A stretch of DNA of 5,302 bases from Euryarchaeota archaeon Ods04 (GTDB lineage: Archaea > Halobacteriota > Halobacteria > Halobacteriales > Halorutilaceae). The notes beneath the pieces are model-generated. The model did no database searches. It was given only the letters and a program-made list of their open reading frames with translations, and was not told the origin of the DNA. Position numbers and translations under genes: made by a program. Positions 1 to 5,302 of this stretch are shown piece by piece (within the stretch, counting starts at the first letter, position 1; every line of letters begins with the position of its first letter). The DNA lies in NCBI GenBank assembly GCA_028751055.1, contig JAQZDD010000099.1, positions 1 to 5,302 of the forward strand, given 5' to 3'.

Positions 1-2109
1 CTGCTCGGGCGACGCCGTCGCGTCCATCTCGTCCGCGCTCGTGTCGCGTCCCACCTCCGCCAGCACTTTTTCGGCTGTCTTGGGACCGAGCAAGTTTGCG
101 ACGCGGTCCGCGCTCGCGTCGCGGAGGTCGTCTCTGTCTTCGATTCCCGCCTCGTACAGACGCCGCGCGCGGACACGTCCGACGCCGCGCACGCTCACTA
201 AGTCAAGAAGCTCTTCGCGGACGCCGTGCTGGACACGTAGACGCGTCTCGTGCACGGCGCGCTGGTGCGGCGAGTCAACGAGCGCGGCGAGCGACTCCGC
301 GGCGTACAGGAGCCAGTCGGCGCGTTCGACTCGGGTGCGCACGTCACCGGGTGCGACGTTATGCTTCTCGGCGATACGGTCCTCGTCACGCTCCTGCGTC
401 CAGTCGTGGAGAACGACGGCGGTCTTGAGCGACGCCAGCCAGTCGTCGAAGCCGCGGTCGAACTCCGACGGCATGTCGACTATCTCGTCCTCGTGGTCGC
501 TTGCGAAGCCGTACATGCGCTCCTCGTCGCCCTTCCGGAGGTAGAGACGGTACATGTCGGGCGTGTGCGAGACAGCCTCCAAGAACGTGAGAGTCGTCGG
601 TTCCTCCGCTTTGCGTATCTTATCGGCGATACGTTCCGCGCTCAACGGGTCGACGTAGAGACGCGAGACGGTGTGTCCGAGGTCGGTCGCTTCGAGTTCG
701 TCTTCTCCGTCACCTTCTTCGTCGCCTTCGACCATCCCTGCGTCACGCAGGTATCCGAGAACCTCGTCGACGATACCCGACAGGTCGGCGTTCGGCTCTT
801 GGTGTGCGTAGAACGTCGCGCTCAGGAAGTCGAGGACGCCCTCACGCGACGACGCGAAGCCGCTCGCAACAGTCGAAAGGACGTGTGTGCGCAACGCCTT
901 CCTGCTCGCTAACTTCGAGAAGACGGGTTCGGGTTCGCCTTCGACGTACTTCTCTCGGAGTTCGTCAGGGTCCGCGCTCCCCGCGACGATGACCGCTTCG
1001 CCGTGAGGGTCGAGTCCGGGACGACCGGCGCGTCCGAACATCTGGTGCACCTCTAAGACGGGCAACGGCTTCATGCCCGTGTCGCTGTAACGCATGTGGT
1101 CGCGCACCACGACACGGCGCGCCGGCATGTTGACTCCGGCGGCGAGAGTCGGCGTTGCGCAGACAGCCACGATATCGCGCGAACGGAAGGCATCCTCGAC
1201 TGCCGTGCGATGCTCGTTCTTCAGCCCCGCGTGGTGGAAAGCGACGCTTCCGGAGACACAGTCCGCGAGTCTTTCGCCCGTGTCTGTCGTCGCCGAGTCG
1301 CGCACACGGTGTTCGACACCCGACGCACCGAAGCCGAGTTCGCTCAGACGTTCGGCTGTCGCCTCCGCGCTCCTCCGCGAGTTGACGAAGACGAGTGCCT
1401 GTCCGCCGTCGTCGACAGTCCCGCTCACGAGAGTCTCGGCGTCGTCGCCCTCCGCAGTCGTGCCGTCGTCGAACTCAACGCGCCCGTTCGCCGCGACGCC
1501 TTTCTTCAGGTCGACGGGTCGCCAGTCGGACTCGACGAGTTCCGCGTCGAGCCATCCCGCGAACTCGTCGGCGTTACCGACGGTCGCGCTCAGAGCGACG
1601 AACTGCGGGTCCGAAAGCCTGCGGAGTTTCGCCGTCGTGACTTCAAGGGTTGGTCCGCGGGAGGAGTCGTCTATCAGATGCACCTCGTCCAAGACGACGC
1701 AGGAGACGTCGCGCATCCACGAGACGCCGTTACGTACGAGGGAGTCGACCTTCTCGCTCGTCGCCACTATAACGTCGCTCTCGCCGAGGCGTTCGTCGCG
1801 GTCGTCGTAGTCGCCCGTCGAGACGCCGACATCGACGGGAAGGCGGCGGAACTCATCCGACTTCTCCGACGCAAGCGCGCGCAGAGGAACTACATAGAGT
1901 GCTTTGCCGCCCCTTTCGACCGCCGATAGCATCGCCAACTCCGCGACGAGCGTCTTGCCGCTCGCTGTAGGGACGGCGGCGACGACGCTGTCTCCCTCGG
2001 CGACGCCCGCATCGACAGCTTCTGCTTGGGGCGGATACAGAGACTCTATTCCTTCGTCTAAGAAGGGCTTCAGTGACTCGTCGCTCAGAGGCAGGTCGCG
2101 TACTTCCAT
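1..2109 (-). CDS. hel308: ATP-dependent DNA helicase Hel308, 3' end beyond window
   Basis: Superfamily 2, Ski2-like 3'-5' DNA helicase, known in archaea for unwinding lagging-strand and branched DNA at stalled forks. I translated the minus strand from ATG 2109: 703 codons stay open to the left edge. Motifs seen: Q-motif region YPPQAEAV (about 25-32), Walker A PTASGKT (47-53), DEVH box (141-144), SAT (174-176), motif IV LVFVNSRRS (239-247), motif V ATPTLAAGVNMPA (318-330) and motif VI QMFGRAGRPG (356-365). A winged-helix and ratchet region follows, then the C-terminal helix-loop-helix with RGVGRVRARRLYEAGI (641-656), whose RAR (647-649) matches the autoregulatory motif known in this family. 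An acidic insert lies at about 459-473. The Archaeoglobus protein is about 700 residues, so only a short tail is missing. ATG 2109 is the first start after an in-frame TGA at 2137-2139. No clear ribosome binding site is seen, so translation may depend on tiaS just upstream. Confidence 0.96.
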   Translation of the reverse strand, partial: MEVRDLPLSDESLKPFLDEGIESLYPPQAEAVDAGVAEGDSVVAAVPTASGKTLVAELAMLSAVERGGKALYVVPLRALASEKSDEFRRLPVDVGVSTGDYDDRDERLGESDVIVATSEKVDSLVRNGVSWMRDVSCVVLDEVHLIDDSSRGPTLEVTTAKLRRLSDPQFVALSATVGNADEFAGWLDAELVESDWRPVDLKKGVAANGRVEFDDGTTAEGDDAETLVSGTVDDGGQALVFVNSRRSAEATAERLSELGFGASGVEHRVRDSATTDTGERLADCVSGSVAFHHAGLKNEHRTAVEDAFRSRDIVAVCATPTLAAGVNMPARRVVVRDHMRYSDTGMKPLPVLEVHQMFGRAGRPGLDPHGEAVIVAGSADPDELREKYVEGEPEPVFSKLASRKALRTHVLSTVASGFASSREGVLDFLSATFYAHQEPNADLSGIVDEVLGYLRDAGMVEGDEEGDGEDELEATDLGHTVSRLYVDPLSAERIADKIRKAEEPTTLTFLEAVSHTPDMYRLYLRKGDEERMYGFASDHEDEIVDMPSEFDRGFDDWLASLKTAVVLHDWTQERDEDRIAEKHNVAPGDVRTRVERADWLLYAAESLAALVDSPHQRAVHETRLRVQHGVREELLDLVSVRGVGRVRARRLYEAGIEDRDDLRDASADRVANLLGPKTAEKVLAEVGRDTSADEMDATASPEQ

Positions 2110-2143
2110 CTTCGTCTTCGTCTTACGGTCCGCGCCTCACGGA

Positions 2144-3406
2144 CTAAACCGTTTCGTGACGCGGAGAACGGCGGAGACGCACCAAAGGCATCGAAAGGTG
2201 CCGACGCGCCGACGGCGGAACCTCGTACCACCTCTCCTCTATTTCGCGCTCGACGCTCTCCTCGACGAGCGTCTCGGCTGTCTTGTCGCAGTCCGGATTC
2301 CTGCAGCGGTAGCCCTGTCCGCGTCCCGCGCTCTCCATCCGCCGCCCGCAACACGTCGGCTTTACGCGCTCGGTTCGGACGAGCGAGACGACGCGCATCT
2401 TTTCGACCTTGAGCGTTCTGTCTGATACGCTCCCACAGACGACGACACGGTCGCCCTCCCTGAGACGCCGTACGGTGTCACGGAAACGTCCCGTCGGCTC
2501 GAATGCGGCGCACCGCAGACACGCGCCTGTTTCACCTTCGACAGCGAAGAAGACGTGTCCGCCCTCGCGCGTCTCGGGTGCTTCGGCTACCGTGCCTTCG
2601 ACACGGTACGAACCGCCGTCCTCAACTTCGCAGGCGCGGGCGTCAACGAGATGCGCGTCCGTACCTTGGTTCGTGCGGTAGATGGCGAGACGCTCCGCTT
2701 CTTCTATTTCGACGTGTGCGTTCGCGTCCCAGACTCCGCCGAACGTGCCGCGCAGACCGTAGACGACGGGTCCGGGTGCGGCGGGCACCGCAACCACCTC
2801 GCCCTTCTCCTCGTCGACCGTGTCCCACGTCCGCGGGAACGTCTCGTTGTGCGCGTCGAAGAACGTGTCCCAAGAGACACGCCGCTGTTCGCCCCACTCC
2901 TCCTCTCCTCTGTAGACGAGAAGTTCGTACGTCCAGTCGTCGAAGGCACGCGACGCTCCGACCGCCGCCGTCGCGCCTATCACGCCGCGTCCGTTCTTCC
3001 AGCCTCTTACGAGCACGCCGTTTTCGTCTGCGATACGCCGTGCCTCCTCCTGTGTCTTGTACTCGCGTACAGCCTCTCTTGTGTACTGCGCAAGCGCGTC
3101 CGAGGGTTCGCCGCGTAGGAAAGCGACGCCCGGATTCGTCTTTTCGTCGTCGAAGACAGCGTTCTCCTCGACGGCTTCGACGACGGTCTCCTTGACACGT
3201 TTCGGTTCGTCCGTCTCAACGTGAAGCGCGAGTGCGGCGTTGCCGCGCGTCTTGTGCTCTACCTCCGGATTGAGACGCACGAGAAGACGGTCTTCGACCG
3301 TAGCGAAAGACGAGATGTGTTCCGCTATGACGGCAGCAAGGTAGGTCGTGCACATACCGCGCGTCGCCGAGTCGGTGTCGTCTATTCCTACGACGGTACG
3401 TTCCAT
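2144..3406 (-). CDS. tiaS: tRNA(Ile2) 2-agmatinylcytidine (agmatidine) synthetase TiaS
   Basis: TiaS uses ATP to attach agmatine to C2 of the wobble cytidine C34 in tRNA-Ile2 (CAU anticodon), so that it reads AUA as isoleucine instead of AUG. It is cytosolic and essential where studied in archaea. The 420 residues match the usual family length. Seen: N-terminal VVGIDDTDSATRGMCTTYLA (5-24), the conserved opening that includes the ATP-site acidic cluster and Thr21; FDDEKTNPGVAF (85-96); WKNGRGVIGATAAVGA (136-151) in the catalytic core; an OB-fold-like stretch at about 265-345 containing GGHVFFAVEG and CAAFEPTGRFR; and a C-terminal zinc ribbon around CCGRRMESAGRGQGYRC (352-368) followed by YEVPPSARRHLSMPL. 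The ribbon is odd: the first cysteine pair is adjacent (352, 353) and the second is CX4C (368, 373). A GAGGG ribosome binding site precedes ATG 3406. The gene is probably co-transcribed with hel308, 34 bases downstream. Confidence 0.96.
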   Translation of the reverse strand: MERTVVGIDDTDSATRGMCTTYLAAVIAEHISSFATVEDRLLVRLNPEVEHKTRGNAALALHVETDEPKRVKETVVEAVEENAVFDDEKTNPGVAFLRGEPSDALAQYTREAVREYKTQEEARRIADENGVLVRGWKNGRGVIGATAAVGASRAFDDWTYELLVYRGEEEWGEQRRVSWDTFFDAHNETFPRTWDTVDEEKGEVVAVPAAPGPVVYGLRGTFGGVWDANAHVEIEEAERLAIYRTNQGTDAHLVDARACEVEDGGSYRVEGTVAEAPETREGGHVFFAVEGETGACLRCAAFEPTGRFRDTVRRLREGDRVVVCGSVSDRTLKVEKMRVVSLVRTERVKPTCCGRRMESAGRGQGYRCRNPDCDKTAETLVEESVEREIEERWYEVPPSARRHLSMPLVRLRRSPRHETV

Positions 3407-3411
3407 CAGTA

Positions 3412-3416
3412 CCCTC
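3412..3416 (-). promoter_or_regulatory. Ribosome binding site of tiaS
   Basis: On the minus strand GAGGG lies five bases before ATG 3406. It complements part of the 16S rRNA 3' end (CCUCC), at normal spacing. It supports this start and implies that the tiaS transcript has a short leader rather than being leaderless. Confidence 0.55.
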
Positions 3417-3495
3417 TAATTCCCCGAGAGGTAAGTACTCAAAGGTTCAGGGAAGGGATTACGTGTCGGAACTGAGCACTCAGGCTTCGGAGACG

Positions 3496-3540
3496 TGTGC
3501 ACGAGCGTCACAGTTATGTTTCATGCGCAAGATATGCACA
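3496..3540. promoter_or_regulatory. Candidate RHH operator: three TGYRCA sites
   Basis: Three hexamers fit the self-complementary pattern TGYRCA: TGTGCA (3496-3501), TGCGCA (3524-3529) and TGCACA (3535-3540). The last two are 11 bases apart start to start, about one helical turn, and lie between the possible TATA element and the start codon. The last sits inside the inverted repeat TATG-CA-CATA (3533-3542). Ribbon-helix-helix antitoxins usually repress their own operon by binding short palindromes arranged this way. The pattern was chosen after inspection and also occurs singly elsewhere in the window, so this is tentative. Confidence 0.3.
3514..3521 (+). promoter_or_regulatory. Possible TATA box of the RHH/PIN operon
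   Basis: TTATGTTT is centred about 27 bases before ATG 3545. That is the TATA-to-start distance expected for a leaderless transcript, the common situation in haloarchaea. No Shine-Dalgarno sequence is visible before this ATG, which agrees. The match to a TATA consensus is only fair, so this is an inference from position and base composition. Confidence 0.35.
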
Positions 3541-3544
3541 TACG

Positions 3545-3946
3545 ATGAGCACGAGTGAGGACAAGAAACGCGTCCATTTCCACTCCCCCGAACACCTCGT
3601 GAACCGTATCGACGAGATAGCCGAGGTTTTCGGTAGAGACAGAACCGACTTACTCGTGGAGGCTATGCGGGAGTACATCGAGGAGAGGGAGGACAGCGAA
3701 AGATTCCGGAGGCTCGTAGCGTCGAGGTACTACGAAGACGAGATGGAGTTCGAGACCGTAAAGAGGCTAGTCGGTGCCGAGACTGCACAACGTTTCCGCC
3801 TGCTCAAGTCCGACCTTGGTCGGGAGCCGTTCGAGATACACGAACCCAAGGAGGGCGACGTTTACGACGAGGGGAAACGGTCGGTGGAGACGGACGAGAC
3901 GGACGAAACACGACACGGGGCGGCGAACGACGAACAGAACGAGTAG
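3545..3946 (+). CDS. Ribbon-helix-helix (CopG/Arc-like) protein, probable antitoxin
   Basis: A 133-residue acidic protein. KKRVHFHSPEHLVNRIDEIAEVFGRDRTDLLVEAMREYI (7-45) fits a ribbon-helix-helix fold: DNA-contacting strand at about 8-13, helix A at about 16-28, a turn at GRDRT, and helix B at about 33-47. Such domains dimerise and bind operator DNA. The middle (about 52-97) is charged and predicted helical and may wrap the partner nuclease. The tail (about 98-133) is acidic, low in complexity and probably disordered. The protein is longer than typical antitoxins of this fold (roughly 70-90 residues). The PIN gene follows within seven bases, so I infer a VapB-like antitoxin and autorepressor. 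I chose ATG 3545 over the in-frame GTG at 3497 because the extra 16 residues are Cys/His-rich, lie before the fold and would cover the promoter. Seven of its 16 Arg codons are AGA/AGG. A stand-alone regulator is the alternative. Confidence 0.88.
   Translation: MSTSEDKKRVHFHSPEHLVNRIDEIAEVFGRDRTDLLVEAMREYIEEREDSERFRRLVASRYYEDEMEFETVKRLVGAETAQRFRLLKSDLGREPFEIHEPKEGDVYDEGKRSVETDETDETRHGAANDEQNE
3887..3904 (+). repeat. Two tandem 9-bp units in the antitoxin tail
   Basis: GAGACGGAC occurs twice in tandem and is followed by a degenerate third partial copy (GAAAC). In frame it encodes ETD-ETD-ET at residues 115-122. A 9-bp in-frame repeat can expand or contract without a frameshift, so the tail length may vary between strains. 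Confidence 0.6.
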
Positions 3947-3950
3947 GTGA
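3945..3950 (+). promoter_or_regulatory. Ribosome binding site of the PIN gene, overlapping a stop codon
   Basis: AGGTGA matches the archaeal Shine-Dalgarno (complement of UCACCU) and lies two bases before ATG 3953. It overlaps the TAG stop of the upstream gene (3944-3946), so ribosomes finishing the RHH protein are placed directly on the next start. The short spacing leaves GTG 3947 possible as an alternative start, adding two residues. Confidence 0.45.
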
Positions 3951-3952
3951 GC

Positions 3953-4528
3953 ATGGGAGACGGAAGAAGTCTGAAGACTGTAGTCGCCGACACGAGCGCG
4001 CTCGTCAGCCTCGCCGTCCCGGGCGCGGACGAAGGCTACGACGACGAGACACATCCTGACCCGCTCGTGTACCTCCTGAGTTCTTGTTCCGTACACGTCC
4101 CCGAGACGGTAGTCGCCGAACTGGAGAACACGGCGGAGTACGACGATATCCACGGCGCGGCGGCGCACAACGTTCTGTCGGCACGTAACCATTACGCAGT
4201 CGAAAATCCGTACGGTAGGAGCGACGCACCGGACGCGAGACCGACGCTCGGTCTGAACGACAGCGAAACCGACTGCGTCGTCCTCGCCAACGTTCTCGGA
4301 GCCGACGCGCTTATCGCCGACGAGTTCGCCGACGACAGCTTTGCCCTCCTGCACGCCGCGCTCAACACGTCGGCTCTGCTCACGACGCCTTCGCTCCTGC
4401 GCGACTACGTCCGCAACGGTCATATGAGCGGCGAGGAGGCACGCCATGTCATCGAGACGGTTGCGTCGCACAGGAGTTGGGAGGAAAACCCGTACGTCGA
4501 ACTGATTCTCGACTCTCTGGAAGACTAG
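3953..4528 (+). CDS. PIN-domain protein, probable VapC-like ribonuclease toxin
   Basis: 191 residues from ATG 3953 (193 from GTG 3947). PIN domains are metal-dependent nucleases with four clustered acidic residues. Seen here: VVADTSALVSLA with Asp13 after the first strand; VPETVVAELE with Glu56; LNDSETDCVVLAN with Glu105 and Asp107; and ADALIADE with Asp123/Glu124. All acidic positions are present, so the enzyme looks intact. VapC proteins are usually about 130 residues. This one has an extra acidic loop at about 24-38 and a 65-residue helical C-terminal region (LLTTPSLLRDYVRNGHMSGEEARHVIE), which faintly recalls the DUF3368 group of PIN-like proteins. Coupling to an RHH gene supports a toxin that cleaves RNA, perhaps tRNA or rRNA, but no target can be read from the sequence. 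Half of its eight Arg codons are AGA/AGG. A nontoxic RNA-processing PIN protein is the main alternative. Confidence 0.88.
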   Translation: MGDGRSLKTVVADTSALVSLAVPGADEGYDDETHPDPLVYLLSSCSVHVPETVVAELENTAEYDDIHGAAAHNVLSARNHYAVENPYGRSDAPDARPTLGLNDSETDCVVLANVLGADALIADEFADDSFALLHAALNTSALLTTPSLLRDYVRNGHMSGEEARHVIETVASHRSWEENPYVELILDSLED

Positions 4529-4553
4529 ACCGATCCGTGCCGCGCAGGAGAAT
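4529..4553. other. Convergent gap between the PIN gene and the membrane-protein gene
   Basis: Only 25 bases separate the two stop codons. I see neither a T-run (the usual archaeal termination signal) nor a hairpin on either strand, so transcripts from the two sides may overlap into each other's 3' ends. Confidence 0.5.
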
Positions 4554-5302
4554 CTACGACCTCCACAGGTAAGAAAGATAACTGCCCAAAGGTTCGAGCA
4601 CGCCCTCGTCGGGCTTTTCGAGCATACGGTACTCGTCGTCGATTTCGCCCAAAAAGTAGAGCGACCATGAACGGAAGAATAGACGCACCGGCAACTGCAC
4701 CAGAACGGCGACGGAAGCGACGACAAGGACGACGTAGAAGACGAGGACGACGACCAGCAAGACGAATCCCGCAACGGTAGTCACGAGCATCTCAGGACTC
4801 AGACCGTATCCTTCGCTCGTCAGACCCAGAGCGACAGAAAGACCTGCTACAGGGAGCGCGTAGAAGGCGGCGACGGCGAGGGCGGCGACCGTCGCGCCGA
4901 CAGCCACGACGAGGTTCCCGACCGAACGCGCGACGGCGTACCCGAAGAAGGCGACAGGTTCGCGTGCTAAGACGTGCCAGAAGACGCGCCAGCCTTCCGA
5001 GACCGAACAGCCGCGTACGACCATCACGGGCGCGACGAAGTCGGTCGTGAAGCCGTTGGCGAGCGAGACGACGATACCGAAGACGAGAGCGGCGAACACG
5101 GCTGTAGTGACGACCGAGTCGGGTGCGCGTCCGACCAAGAGGGCTACGCCGAAGGCGGGGGCGAAGAAGAGCGCGGTTGCGACCGAACGGAAGACGAAGA
5201 GCCGTGTACCCTCGTCGAGCCTTTCGCGCGCGTAACGTCCGACGTGCTCCTCGTCAGTCCGGAGAACGTCGATGAGGACGAACTCGGCGACCGCACTCAC
5301 GA
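4554..5302 (-). CDS. Polytopic membrane protein, haloarchaeal DUF7544-like, 5' end beyond window
   Basis: About 248 residues are visible, ending in YLSYLWRS, and the frame is open to the right edge. GTG 5300 could be read as a start, but relatives I recall have further N-terminal sequence, so I treat it as internal. Counting from that GTG, hydrophobic stretches at about 36-57, 62-82, 114-158 (probably two passes) and 170-202 suggest five or six membrane segments. The segment NGFTTDFVAPVMVVRGCSVSEGWRVFW (82-108), and the QLPVRLFFRSWSLYFLGEIDDEY region (202-224) near the end, resemble haloarchaeal membrane proteins grouped, from memory, as DUF7544. Function is unknown in that family and I infer none here. 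It is convergent with the PIN gene and not obviously linked to it. Arg codons are mostly CGN, unlike the PIN unit. The family assignment is from memory; the membrane topology is visible in the sequence. Confidence 0.8.
   Translation of the reverse strand, partial: VSAVAEFVLIDVLRTDEEHVGRYARERLDEGTRLFVFRSVATALFFAPAFGVALLVGRAPDSVVTTAVFAALVFGIVVSLANGFTTDFVAPVMVVRGCSVSEGWRVFWHVLAREPVAFFGYAVARSVGNLVVAVGATVAALAVAAFYALPVAGLSVALGLTSEGYGLSPEMLVTTVAGFVLLVVVLVFYVVLVVASVAVLVQLPVRLFFRSWSLYFLGEIDDEYRMLEKPDEGVLEPLGSYLSYLWRS

Larger units (their letters stand above)
3407..3544. other. Divergent intergenic region between tiaS and the RHH gene
   Basis: This stretch must hold the promoters of both divergent units. 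It is lower in GC than the coding regions (31 of 60 bases at 3481-3540). I see the inverted repeat CTGAG-CA-CTCAG (3472-3483), a smaller one CGTG-TG-CACG (3494-3503), another TATG-CA-CATA (3533-3542), a possible plus-strand TATA element (3514-3521) and three TGYRCA hexamers. On the minus strand the only A/T-rich candidate for a tiaS TATA element is TTTGAGTA (3436-3443), which is weak. No RNA gene or small open frame with a convincing start was found. Confidence 0.6.

Noticed and set aside
250..1929. Long plus-strand open frames opposite hel308 (250-912 and 1096-1929)
   Set aside because: They lie antisense to a helicase with all its motifs intact, have Arg/Val-rich composition and no recognisable domain. 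High-GC codon use on the minus strand is enough to keep these frames open.
2503..3195. Plus-strand frames opposite tiaS (2503-3195 and 2555-3118)
   Set aside because: The first translation is extremely arginine-rich, the second has no domain, and both are antisense to a full-length TiaS.
3221..3475. Plus-strand small frame 3221-3475
   Set aside because: Mostly antisense to the tiaS N-terminus, with no domain and no promoter or ribosome binding site seen.
3497..3544. N-terminal extension of the RHH protein from GTG 3497
   Set aside because: The extra residues lie outside the fold and are Cys/His-rich and not acidic. The stretch contains the likely TATA element and operator sites.
3767..4774. 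335-codon minus-strand frame across the RHH/PIN genes and the end of the membrane-protein gene
   Set aside because: It overlaps three convincing genes, starts with a Ser/Cys-rich low-complexity stretch and then becomes Arg/Val-rich, as expected of a shadow frame.

Overview
The window looks like ordinary chromosome from a halophilic archaeon, most likely class Halobacteria. The evidence is high GC (about 55-75 % in lines I counted by hand), Asp/Glu-rich proteins, two typically archaeal genes (a Hel308 helicase and the tRNA-Ile2 agmatidine synthetase TiaS), and a membrane protein resembling a family I know only from haloarchaea. I cannot name the genus. Isoleucine AUA codons are unusually common for a high-GC haloarchaeon, so it may come from a less-studied lineage.

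Layout: 1-2109 on the minus strand is hel308, cut off by the left edge but nearly complete (703 residues). Thirty-four bases upstream of it, also on the minus strand, is tiaS (2144-3406), and the two probably form one transcript. A 138-base divergent intergenic region (3407-3544) follows. It carries short inverted repeats, a possible TATA element and three TGYRCA sites. On the plus strand a two-gene unit then encodes a ribbon-helix-helix DNA-binding protein (3545-3946) and a PIN-domain nuclease (3953-4528). They are tightly coupled and look like a VapBC-type toxin-antitoxin module. Twenty-five bases further on, in convergent orientation, is the C-terminal part of a polytopic membrane protein (4554-5302, minus strand) whose 5' end lies beyond the right edge.

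Functionally, tiaS and hel308 are housekeeping genes (AUA decoding; processing of stalled replication forks). The RHH/PIN pair is the accessory element. Its arginine codon use differs from its neighbours (11 of 24 Arg codons are AGA/AGG, against 6 of 59 in hel308), which suggests separate acquisition. No tRNA, rRNA, insertion sequence, CRISPR array or clear terminator was seen. I found no strong case for an entirely new system. The points most worth following are the RHH/PIN module with its enlarged PIN protein and candidate operator, the altered zinc ribbon in TiaS, and the AUA usage.
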